A DNA stretch of 64,000 nucleotides. Origin: Terriglobia bacterium. GTDB lineage: Bacteria > Acidobacteriota > Terriglobia > JAJPHL01. Below, piece after piece: positions 9,995-16,848 of this stretch. Where the stretch lies: contig JAJPHL010000002.1 of NCBI GenBank assembly GCA_021325275.1, positions 1-64,000 on the forward strand. Reading direction: 5' to 3'. Numbering within the stretch: position 1 is the stretch's first letter; every line of letters starts with the position of its first letter. Made by a program: the position numbers and the translations under genes. The notes below the pieces were generated by a model, which made no database searches, was not told the DNA's origin, and was given only the letters and a program-made list of their open reading frames with translations.

Positions 9995-10396
9995 GCGGCT
10001 TATTTAGGGGAGCGTCCTGATTCGGGCAACAATCAGCCTTCTGGAGTGCGGCGGAGTTCGGGTCAAGAAGGTTCCGGATCGAAGCAGGACGCTAGGACAG
10101 GAAGTGAAGCGGGATCGGCGTTGTGCGGATGCTGTCAAGTCCGATGGCGGCGTGTGCGCGCACAGCGTGATTGACTACGCAGAGAAGTATAATGACGGTA
10201 GACTAGCTGCCACGGTATGGAGAGTTTTCGTCCTTGCTCAAGCGCGGAATAAATGGTACCTATGTGAGCGTGGAGCGCCTCAATGAAATAAAAATTAGGT
10301 TCAACCGCCGCAGGGCGACAAAACGGACAGGAAAGAATTCTGTGCCATGAAAGACGCCGTACCGAAAGTCGGGATGTGGGCCTACGTGGAATAGAG
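9995..10396. other. Non-coding left flank of the restriction-modification cassette
   Basis: About 400 bases with no convincing gene. A perfect TATAAT lies at 10188-10193, about 205 bases before the methyltransferase start, but the -35 region is unclear: TTGACT at 10171 is only 11 bases upstream. A 60-codon open frame at 10104 has no ribosome site or recognisable motif. This is probably the junction between host DNA and an acquired island; no flanking direct repeat was found by eye. Confidence 0.4.
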
Positions 10397-11137
10397 ATGA
10401 GCACCTGGACTGTTCAACCAATTAATTCAGCAATCCGACCTTGGCGCAAGCCCAAGCTGTTGGATTTGTTCTGCTGTGCGGGAGGGGCAGGCGTCGGATA
10501 CAGCCGGGCGGGTTTTGAAGTTGTCGGGATAGACATTGATCCGCAGCCGAACTACCCCCTACCCTTCGTTCAAACGGACGCCCTCAACCTCGATCCTAAG
10601 TTCATTGCGATGTTTGATGCTATCCATGCGTCGCCGCCATGCCAGTCTTACTCAGACCTTGCCAAGCGGAACGGTAACGCCGACGCATGGCCGCGTCTGA
10701 TTGAGCCGATCCGCGAAATACTGATCCGGTCGGGTCTGCCTTACGTCATTGAAAACGTTGAAGGCGCTCCGTTGCGCAATCCCGTGATGCTTTGTGGAAC
10801 TATGTTCAAAGGCTTGCGTGTGCTTCGGCATCGGTTATTCGAGTCGAATTTTCCGATCCTCACGCCAACCCATGGTCGGCATCCGAAAGTGCACACTTTC
10901 GATAAGCGAAAATCTCACTTCGGGAAGACCAACGACATGCGTGACTTTGTACAAGTAACAGGCGGTGGCAACTGCACCATTGCGGCTGCCCGCGATGCTA
11001 TGGGTATCAACTGGATGACCAAGAACGAGTTGAACGAGTCGATTCCTCCGGCCTATACGCAATTTATAGGAAAGCAGTTGCTGGGCTACCTGTTTGCCGA
11101 CATCAACGCCAAGGTCAGGCTACAGCGCAATGCCTAA
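10397..11137 (+). CDS. DNA (cytosine-5-)-methyltransferase of a type II restriction-modification system
   Basis: A 246-residue methyltransferase that would protect host DNA by methylating cytosine in the recognition site. Motif I is LDLFCCAGGAGVGYSRAGF (SAM binding), with acidic GIDIDP as motif II. Motif IV, ASPPCQSYS, carries the catalytic Pro-Cys, and motif VI is ENVEG. FVQVTGGGNC and the C-terminal PPAYTQFIGKQLLG correspond to the last motifs. It is short for the family, so the target-recognition region is small, resembling phage-type enzymes. An in-frame GTG lies at 10376; the ATG at 10397 matches the start of conserved sequence better. GC content is low (50% in 10861-10920), indicating transfer. 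It overlaps the HNH gene by eight bases. Confidence 0.9.
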   Translation: MSTWTVQPINSAIRPWRKPKLLDLFCCAGGAGVGYSRAGFEVVGIDIDPQPNYPLPFVQTDALNLDPKFIAMFDAIHASPPCQSYSDLAKRNGNADAWPRLIEPIREILIRSGLPYVIENVEGAPLRNPVMLCGTMFKGLRVLRHRLFESNFPILTPTHGRHPKVHTFDKRKSHFGKTNDMRDFVQVTGGGNCTIAAARDAMGINWMTKNELNESIPPAYTQFIGKQLLGYLFADINAKVRLQRNA

Positions 11138-11711
11138 GGGGCGCTCCAAACCGGGTTCCAAAGAACGGATTCGACGGTTCCTTCGGGCGAACGTAGGCCA
11201 TGTTGTCACATCTATTCAAATACGTGACGCCGCCGGTTCCCACGTAAGTGAATGGGCGCGTCGGGTTCGTGAGCTGCGCGAGGATGAGAAGTGGCCAATT
11301 CTGACGCACAACGATAACGCAGGTCTGAAACCTGGCCAATATCTCTTGAAAGAAGTGCCGCCCGCAAGATCTCCGATCCGGTTCACCAGAAGCATTTCTG
11401 CAAAACTACGTGCACAGGTGCTAGACAGAAATGGATTCACGTGTCAGATGTGCGGACTCACACCAGGGGACATCGATCCGGCAACGGGCCGGAAAGTCCG
11501 CCTGCACATCGGCCACATCATGGACAAGAGTCTCGGAGGAAAAGACGAACTGTCCAACCTCCGTGCCCTTTGTTCCACCTGCAATCAGGGAGCCAAGAAT
11601 ATCACTACGGAGAAGCCCACAGTCATTTGGCTTTTATCCCAGGTCCGGCGGGTGGGGAACGATGAACAGCGACAAGTATTGAAGTGGCTGCGCTCGAAGT
11701 TTAAAGAATGA
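11130..11711 (+). CDS. HNH restriction endonuclease with N-terminal winged helix
   Basis: A 193-residue protein. Residues about 8-72 look like a winged helix (SKERIRRFLRANVGHVVTS, then HVSEWARRVRELRED and the wing LKPGQYLLKEV), which would read DNA. The C-terminal half is an HNH nuclease: RNGFTCQMCG gives the first zinc Cys pair, HIGHIMDKSLGGKDELSNLRALC carries the catalytic His and Asn, and ALCSTCN gives the second Cys pair. It starts inside the methyltransferase stop region (ATGCCTAA), giving translational coupling, and overlaps vsr by four bases. Position and architecture make it the cognate restriction enzyme. The recognition sequence is unknown. Confidence 0.85.
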   Translation: MPKGRSKPGSKERIRRFLRANVGHVVTSIQIRDAAGSHVSEWARRVRELREDEKWPILTHNDNAGLKPGQYLLKEVPPARSPIRFTRSISAKLRAQVLDRNGFTCQMCGLTPGDIDPATGRKVRLHIGHIMDKSLGGKDELSNLRALCSTCNQGAKNITTEKPTVIWLLSQVRRVGNDEQRQVLKWLRSKFKE

Positions 11712-12103
11712 ATCGCAGCGAAAATATGCGGGCGATCCGCAGCAAGGACACTGGGCCGGAAATGACTGTACGGTCCTTGGTGCATCGGCTCGGCTACCGT
11801 TTTCGTTTGCACAGCACGGGTCTTCCGGGGAAACCGGACTTGGTGTTTCCGGCTCGGCGGAAAGTAATCTTTGTTCACGGTTGTTTTTGGCATCTACACG
11901 GTTGCAAGAACGGTCTCACACCAAAGTCTAATCGCACCTTCTGGATGCGGAAGCTGAGAGGAAACGCGGCACGCGATCGGAAGACCATCAGAGCTCTTGC
12001 TGAACAGGGATGGGAGTCATTAGTGGTCTGGCAATGTGAACTGAAAAACACCCGAACGGTGGTCGCTCGGATAAACCAGTTCCTAAGGCGCAAACACAAG
12101 TAG
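11708..12103 (+). CDS. vsr: Very short patch repair (Vsr) endonuclease
   Basis: A 131-residue T:G mismatch endonuclease that nicks next to the T produced when 5-methylcytosine deaminates in the methyltransferase site. Diagnostic elements are the N-terminal SENMRAIRSKDTGPEM, the catalytic-core stretch GLPGKPDLVFPARRKVIFVHGCFWH with the metal-binding Asp, the zinc ligands in HGCFWHLHGC, and WMRKLRGNAARDRK followed by WQCEL. Length is normal for Vsr. The start ATG overlaps the HNH stop (ATGA). Its presence supports a cytosine-C5 system, since only that methylation needs Vsr. Local GC is about 45% (11881-11940), below the host genes. Confidence 0.93.
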   Translation: MNRSENMRAIRSKDTGPEMTVRSLVHRLGYRFRLHSTGLPGKPDLVFPARRKVIFVHGCFWHLHGCKNGLTPKSNRTFWMRKLRGNAARDRKTIRALAEQGWESLVVWQCELKNTRTVVARINQFLRRKHK

Positions 12104-12105
12104 TG

Positions 12106-12126
12106 TCGTGAGCGCACGTTCTTTTT
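12106..12126 (+). terminator. Weak terminator-like hairpin after vsr
   Basis: CGTG-AGCG-CACG at 12108-12119 is followed by TTCTTTTT. The stem is only four to five base pairs, so efficiency is doubtful, but position and T-run fit the end of the cassette. Confidence 0.35.
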
Positions 12127-12146
12127 AGGACATTACCTGCCAGCCC

Positions 12147-12175
12147 TTGCGCGCGGTCGAGCTCTCTGATATAGT
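12147..12175 (+). promoter_or_regulatory. Promoter of the DAHP synthase attenuator transcript
   Basis: TTGCGC (12147-12152) and TATAGT (12170-12175) are separated by exactly 17 bases. The expected transcription start near 12182 is only about three bases before the leader peptide ATG at 12185, so the leader would be translated with almost no 5' untranslated region. No other candidate lies between vsr and the leader. Confidence 0.65.
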
Positions 12176-12184
12176 CCATTCCCG

Positions 12185-12256
12185 ATGACGCGCACGACGG
12201 TTTACGGTTTCCGATTTAGCTGGTCCTACTGGTTTAACAACCAGGCGGCCGGCTGA
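12185..12256 (+). CDS. Aromatic-rich leader peptide of the DAHP synthase gene
   Basis: A 23-codon open frame whose first part reads MTRTTVYGFRFSWSYWF, followed by NNQAAG and a TGA. Eight of its residues are aromatic: two Tyr, two Trp and four positions of Phe/Tyr/Trp in between, concentrated in codons 7-17. The sequence TGG-TCC-TAC-TGG-TTT (12221-12235) covers the 5' arm of the first attenuator hairpin, so ribosome stalling on scarce charged Trp, Tyr or Phe tRNA would expose the antiterminator. The peptide itself should have no function. There is no Shine-Dalgarno sequence, consistent with leaderless translation. Confidence 0.8.
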   Translation: MTRTTVYGFRFSWSYWFNNQAAG

Positions 12257-12311
12257 GCGCGCGTTTCGGCAATCATTTTTGAGACTCAGCGGCTCGCCTG
12301 GCAAACAGGCG
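12229..12311 (+). promoter_or_regulatory. Transcription attenuator controlling DAHP synthase
   Basis: Four segments pair in the classical way. Segments 1:2 form a perfect 6-bp hairpin, CTGGTT (12229-12234) with AACCAG (12239-12244). Segments 2:3 form the antiterminator, CCAGGCG (12241-12247) with CGCCTGG (12295-12301), seven perfect pairs. Segments 3:4 form the terminator, CGCCTG with CAGGCG (12306-12311). An extra stem GCTGAG (12253-12258) with CTCAGC (12285-12290) can form between them. Hairpin 1:2 overlaps the leader Trp-Phe codons, so stalling there frees segment 2 and blocks the terminator. Confidence 0.8.
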
Positions 12312-12319
12312 GGTTTTTT
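12293..12319 (+). terminator. Attenuator terminator upstream of DAHP synthase
   Basis: An 8-bp GC-rich stem (12293-12300 with 12306-12313, one G-T pair), loop GCAAA, followed directly by six T residues (12314-12319). It lies 58 bases before the DAHP synthase start and is the terminator half of the attenuator. Confidence 0.85.
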
Positions 12320-12376
12320 GTTTCTGCACCTTCCCTCCTGTTCCCGGCCCCGCTAGAAAAAGGGGAATCGCAAACC

Positions 12377-13408
12377 ATGATCATTTCCATGAAGCGCGGC
12401 GCGTCGCGCGAGCAAATCGAACACGTCCGCGAACGCATCATCGCATTCGGGTACAAAGTCCATTCCATCGAAGGGGAGGAACGCGTCGTGATTGGAGCCG
12501 TCGGAGTAGGAGACACAACACCAGCGATTGAACAATTGGAATCGACACCGGGAGTCGAGAGCGTCGTGCCGATTTCGCAACCATTCAAAGTAGTCAGCCG
12601 GCAGATGCAGCCGTCGAAAACGGTGATTTGCATCAATGGAACGTCCATTGGCGGCGACACGTTCACCGTGATGGCCGGACCGTGCTCGGTGGAGAGCGAG
12701 GAGCAAATTCTTTCCACCGCGCGCGCCGTGAAAGCCGCCGGCGCACAAATCTTGCGTGGAGGCGCGTTCAAGCCGCGCACGTCGCCGTACGATTTTCAGG
12801 GTCTCGAGGAAGAAGGCTTGAAGTTGTTGCGCAAAGCCAAGCAGGAAACGGGACTCGCGACAATCAGCGAAGTGATGGCCGATGCCGACGTCGACTTGCT
12901 GAACGAATACGTCGACATTCTGCAAGTGGGCGCGCGCAACATGCAGAACTTCGCGCTACTGAAACGGCTGGGAAAACTGAACAAGCCGATCATGCTGAAG
13001 CGCGGCCTAAGCTCCACGTTGAAAGAACTGCTGCTGTCGGCGGAATACATCGCCAGCAAAGGGAACACGCAGATCATCCTGTGCGAGCGCGGTGTACGGA
13101 CGTTCGAAACCTACACGCGCAACACGCTCGACCTCGCGGCGGTGCCGGCGCTCTCGGAACTTTCGCACTTGCCGATTGTCGTGGACCCGAGTCACGGTAC
13201 GGGACGGCGGTCGCTGATCCCGCCGATGGTCCGCGCGGCGGTGGCGGCGGGCGCGGACGGCATGATGGTGGAAGTGCACCCGAATCCCGAACTCGCGTTC
13301 AGCGACGGCGCGCAATCGCTGACCATCGAAACGTTCACAAAAATGATGAAAGGTCTGCAACCTTACTTAGATCTTTGGAAGGCGGAAAGAAAACTCGACG
13401 CGATATGA
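12377..13408 (+). CDS. aroF: 3-deoxy-7-phosphoheptulonate (DAHP) synthase
   Basis: A 343-residue enzyme that condenses phosphoenolpyruvate and erythrose 4-phosphate in the first step of the shikimate pathway. Residues 1-75 are a ferredoxin-like regulatory domain ([20 protein letters not shown] to [17 protein letters not shown]), as in the Thermotoga-type enzymes where it binds Tyr or Phe. The barrel carries [41 protein letters not shown]-like [23 protein letters not shown] and [10 protein letters not shown], all catalytic or phosphate-binding motifs. AGGGGA at about 12359 is a distant ribosome site. Expression is inferred to be governed by the upstream attenuator, giving transcriptional control in addition to allosteric control. 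The symbol is by analogy; aroG would be equally acceptable. Confidence 0.95.
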   Translation: MIISMKRGASREQIEHVRERIIAFGYKVHSIEGEERVVIGAVGVGDTTPAIEQLESTPGVESVVPISQPFKVVSRQMQPSKTVICINGTSIGGDTFTVMAGPCSVESEEQILSTARAVKAAGAQILRGGAFKPRTSPYDFQGLEEEGLKLLRKAKQETGLATISEVMADADVDLLNEYVDILQVGARNMQNFALLKRLGKLNKPIMLKRGLSSTLKELLLSAEYIASKGNTQIILCERGVRTFETYTRNTLDLAAVPALSELSHLPIVVDPSHGTGRRSLIPPMVRAAVAAGADGMMVEVHPNPELAFSDGAQSLTIETFTKMMKGLQPYLDLWKAERKLDAI

Positions 13409-13415
13409 TCGAGAG

Positions 13416-15272
13416 ATGGTCCAACGCTTGGCCGCAATTTTCTTTTTTGGCGCTTCCATTCTCTCGGTGCAAGCAGCCGCGCAGGCGCCCATTCGCTTGA
13501 CGCTCGACGCGTCCGACGCTCCGCGCAAATTGCTCCACGCGCGCATGACGATTCCGGCGCGCCCGGGGCCGATGACGCTCGTGTATCCCAAATGGATTCC
13601 CGGCGAGCACGGCCCCACCGGTCCCGTGGTCAATGTCGCGGGACAGTGGTTTCGCGCGGGTGGCCAAGTGATTCCCTGGACGCGCGACAACGCCGATATG
13701 TACGCGTATCACCTCACGGTGCCGGCGGGCGCGACGGAGGTTGAAGCGCAACTCGATTTTCTTGGTCCCGCGTCGACCGAGGGATTTTCCAGCACTGCGT
13801 CGGCCACGGCGCAACTGATTGTTGTTAGTTGGAACACCGTTTTGCTCTATCCGGCGGGTGCGAAATCGGACGACGTCCGCTTCCAGGCTCAATTGAAACT
13901 GCCGCACGGATGGAAATACGCAACGTCGCTTCCCTTCGCCGGCGCGAACGGCGATGAAATCGATTTTCAAACGGTTTCGCTCACCACGCTCGTCGATTCG
14001 CCTGTGCTGGCGGGCGCGTTTTTGCGCCGCGAAGAACTCGCGCCGAACACCTTTCTCAACGTCGCGGCCGATAGCTCCGCCGCACTCGAGATGTCGCAGG
14101 ATCAAATCACGTCCTACAAGAATCTGGTGGCGGAGGCGAACGCCCTTTGGGGCGCGCACCACTACCGGCAATACAATTTTCTCTACACGCTCAGCGATTA
14201 CGTTTCGCACTTCGGTTTGGAACATCACGAATCGTCGGACGATCGCATGCCCGAACGCAGCCTAGTGGACTTTTCGCTCTCCACGCTCGCCGCCGGACTG
14301 CTTCCGCACGAGATGACGCATTCGTGGAACGGAAAATATCGGCGCCCCGCGGGACTCGCTACGCCCGACTATCAGCAGCCGATGCGCGGCGACCTGCTTT
14401 GGGTCTATGAAGGGCTGACGAATTACGTCGGCGAAATTCTCACGGCGCGCAGCGGATTATGGGGCGTGGAAATGGCGCGGGAGCACTTGGCGTACATCGC
14501 GGCGCAGCTCGATCATCGTCCGGGACGCGAGTGGCGTCCGCTGGCGGATACGGCGGTCGCGGCGCAGTTGCTCTATGACGCGCCCACCGAGTGGGCGAAT
14601 TGGCGTCGCGGCGTGGATTACTACGACGAGGGCACACTGATTTGGCTGGAAGCCGACACGATCATCCGCAAACAATCGGGCGGGCGCAAGTCGCTGGACG
14701 ATTTCTGCAAGATTTTCGGCGGCGCGCCGTCCACCGATCCGATGGTGAAGCCGTACAACGTTGAGGAAGTGATCGCCGACATGAATCAAGTCGTACCATA
14801 CGATTGGCGCGGTTTTTTTCAATCGCGCATCGATCGCACCACCAAGGGCGCGCCGCTCGGCGGCATCACCGGCGGCGGATGGAAGTTGGTCTACACGTAC
14901 AGCGGCAATGAATACGGCCGCGCCGACGAACTGGGCAACAACGGCGCGAACTTTGTGTTTTCCGTGGGCCTCGACCTAAAAGCCGACGGCACGGTGCGCG
15001 ACATCGTGAACGGAATGGCCGGCGACAAAGCGGGCCTCGCGCCGGGAATGAAGATCATCGCGGTGAATGGACGCCGCTGGTCCGGCGTGCAGATGCACAA
15101 CGCGCTCACCGACGCGCGCAGTACGCACAAACCAGTGGAGCTGATTGTCGAGAACAACGAGTTCTACAAAACGCTCACCATGCCGTACTTCGAAGGCGAT
15201 TTGCAGCCGCACTTGGAACGCGACCGTTCGCAGGACGATTTGTTGACCGCGATTCTCCGAGCGACAAAATAG
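13416..15272 (+). CDS. M61-family (glycyl aminopeptidase-like) peptidase with PDZ domain
   Basis: A 618-residue secreted metallopeptidase. A signal peptide (LAAIFFFGASILSVQAAAQA) is followed by an N-terminal beta-domain with VYPKWIPGEHGPTGP. The zinc site is HEMTH at residues 298-302, with the third ligand Glu about residue 332 in WVYEGLTNYVG. A C-terminal PDZ-like domain (about 500-590) contains GMAGDKAGLAPGMKIIAVNGRRW. M61 enzymes remove N-terminal residues, with preference for Gly or Ala in the known member. It follows the DAHP synthase by seven bases, but TATGAT at 13404-13409 lies six bases before the ATG, so it may have its own leaderless start. No functional link with aromatic synthesis is evident. 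Confidence 0.9.
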   Translation: MVQRLAAIFFFGASILSVQAAAQAPIRLTLDASDAPRKLLHARMTIPARPGPMTLVYPKWIPGEHGPTGPVVNVAGQWFRAGGQVIPWTRDNADMYAYHLTVPAGATEVEAQLDFLGPASTEGFSSTASATAQLIVVSWNTVLLYPAGAKSDDVRFQAQLKLPHGWKYATSLPFAGANGDEIDFQTVSLTTLVDSPVLAGAFLRREELAPNTFLNVAADSSAALEMSQDQITSYKNLVAEANALWGAHHYRQYNFLYTLSDYVSHFGLEHHESSDDRMPERSLVDFSLSTLAAGLLPHEMTHSWNGKYRRPAGLATPDYQQPMRGDLLWVYEGLTNYVGEILTARSGLWGVEMAREHLAYIAAQLDHRPGREWRPLADTAVAAQLLYDAPTEWANWRRGVDYYDEGTLIWLEADTIIRKQSGGRKSLDDFCKIFGGAPSTDPMVKPYNVEEVIADMNQVVPYDWRGFFQSRIDRTTKGAPLGGITGGGWKLVYTYSGNEYGRADELGNNGANFVFSVGLDLKADGTVRDIVNGMAGDKAGLAPGMKIIAVNGRRWSGVQMHNALTDARSTHKPVELIVENNEFYKTLTMPYFEGDLQPHLERDRSQDDLLTAILRATK

Positions 15273-15285
15273 GAATGAGCCGCAC

Positions 15286-15314
15286 ATGAACACGGATGAA
15301 CGCGGATAAGACGG
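15286..15314. repeat. Short decamer repeat, ATGAACACGG-type
   Basis: ATGAACACGG (15286-15295), ATGAACGCGG (15296-15305) and ATAAGACGGC (15306-15315) are successive degraded copies of a ten-base unit in the 49-base gap between two convergent genes. No hairpin or T-tract is present. Confidence 0.55.
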
Positions 15315-15321
15315 CGCTCGC

Positions 15322-16848
15322 CTAACGCGCAACTGTCAATGTGAACGGCATCGTGATGACCTCGCCGCGCCGCTGAACTTGAACCCAAAGCTTGTAGCGG
15401 CCCGGCTTGGGGAGATTTACCGACGTACTCACTTCACTGGGCGCCGGAGCGTTCGCGGCCATGGCCGCGCAGTGAACATGCGCGCCGGATGTTGGCATGG
15501 CGTCGAGGGGATGTGCGTGGATGAAAGTGCCGAGATCTTCACTCACGATCATGAAATGCGCCCACGCGCCGAGATACGGTTCGAGATCGACCGCAGGCAG
15601 CGAGAATTTCAGCAGCGTGTCACGGCCGGCGCGGATTTTGCCCGCCGGTTCCATCGTAATGTTCAATTCCGGCGCAGGCTGCTTCTCTTGCGCGCCGCGC
15701 GGCGGACCTTCGACGTCAAAATCAAACGCCTCGACCCGCGTGTCCGATCCTGGCGGCGTGTAGTCGAGAAACGCGCGATACTTTCCGCCGCGGCGGAACG
15801 TGTAGGCGAGACGATAATCGTCGCCGGCGAGCGCGGGATGCACGTGTTCGAAGTCCACAAGATCGTCGGATACGATGATCAGGTGCATCGCCCGCTCATG
15901 CACGTATTCAAGCTGCGGATTCGCCGGCAGGAAGCTGAACGTCACAGGCGTTCCGGCGACGGGGCGCAGAGTATCGGCTCGTAGCACCAGTCCTTCGCGA
16001 TTCGCGAGCGTCAGCGCGGGTGCGGACGCGCCAAGCAACTCTCCGTACAGTCGCGCGGGGGTCACGTAGGGAAAGGTCAGCTTGCCGGAATCGTCGCTAG
16101 AAAGAAAATACGCGTACGTTCCCGCGGGATACTCCGCGGTCTTCACGAACTTTCCGTTGAACTCGTCAAGATCACCCAAGCCGGGCACGTATTCGTAGTC
16201 TTCCGCGAATGTTCCCAACGGAAATTCCGCGCTCACCGCGGGACCATATTGCGCGGGCGTGAGGTGGGTTCCGTCCGGCCACGAAGTGCGGCCGGCGCGC
16301 CGCAAGCGATAGCTCGAATGCATGCGTCCGGTCGCGCTTGGACCATAGATGGGAAATCCGTCGACGGCGTATCCGATGATCGCGGGCGCCCTTGCGCTAC
16401 GCGACATTTCCTCTAGCGCGCCACTGGCCAGCGAGTGGCGTTCGGATTCCGGAACGCGTTCCGCGAACTGCGCGTCGAAGTGCCACAGGTTGCGTCCCTC
16501 ATACGACGCTTGCGATTGATTGTGAATCGGGACGCCGTTCACGAAAACTCCCGTGATGTCGGCGGGCGCGACCGGATGCTTCGAGGCCGCGTGCGGATAT
16601 CGCGGTACGCGAATCACATATTCCCGCGGCGCTTGCGGCGGCGCCGGATTTCCTTGCAACGGTCCCAGGAAACGCATGGAAATTCCCGCCGAGCGAACCA
16701 CCACACTGTCCGCTTCCACCGTGACCGAATGAACTTCCGGCATGATGCGTTCCATCGCCGGCGACGGCGAGCGCGGCGAGCGAATCCACACGGATTCCAC
16801 TGGTGTAGGAGCAGCGAGCGCCGCGAAGATCATCAACAGCGCGGTCAT
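15322..16848 (-). CDS. Secreted YHYH-domain protein with C-terminal beta domains
   Basis: A 508-residue protein with a short signal sequence (MTALLMIFAALAAP). The YHYH-type core includes ADITGVFVNGVPIHNQSQASYEGRN, APAIIGYAVDGFPIYGPS, GLGDLDEFNGKF and PAGTYAYFLSSD with TFPYVTPARLYGEL. The His-rich loop of its paralogue is absent here. Residues about 280-508 add two beta-sandwich segments rich in His (VDFEHVHPAL, FIHAHPLDAMP, GAHVHC), like domains found near copper proteins, so metal binding is possible. It overlaps the upstream YHYH gene by four bases and is the second gene of that operon. The biochemical role of YHYH domains is unknown. Confidence 0.75.
   Translation of the reverse strand: MTALLMIFAALAAPTPVESVWIRSPRSPSPAMERIMPEVHSVTVEADSVVVRSAGISMRFLGPLQGNPAPPQAPREYVIRVPRYPHAASKHPVAPADITGVFVNGVPIHNQSQASYEGRNLWHFDAQFAERVPESERHSLASGALEEMSRSARAPAIIGYAVDGFPIYGPSATGRMHSSYRLRRAGRTSWPDGTHLTPAQYGPAVSAEFPLGTFAEDYEYVPGLGDLDEFNGKFVKTAEYPAGTYAYFLSSDDSGKLTFPYVTPARLYGELLGASAPALTLANREGLVLRADTLRPVAGTPVTFSFLPANPQLEYVHERAMHLIIVSDDLVDFEHVHPALAGDDYRLAYTFRRGGKYRAFLDYTPPGSDTRVEAFDFDVEGPPRGAQEKQPAPELNITMEPAGKIRAGRDTLLKFSLPAVDLEPYLGAWAHFMIVSEDLGTFIHAHPLDAMPTSGAHVHCAAMAANAPAPSEVSTSVNLPKPGRYKLWVQVQRRGEVITMPFTLTVAR

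Noticed and set aside
10171..10193. TTGACT and TATAAT as a promoter for the methyltransferase
   Set aside because: Spacing is only 11 bases; the TATAAT alone is not enough to call a promoter.
10104..10286. 60-codon plus-strand open frame before the methyltransferase
   Set aside because: No ribosome site, motif or coupling; lies in an apparent junction region.
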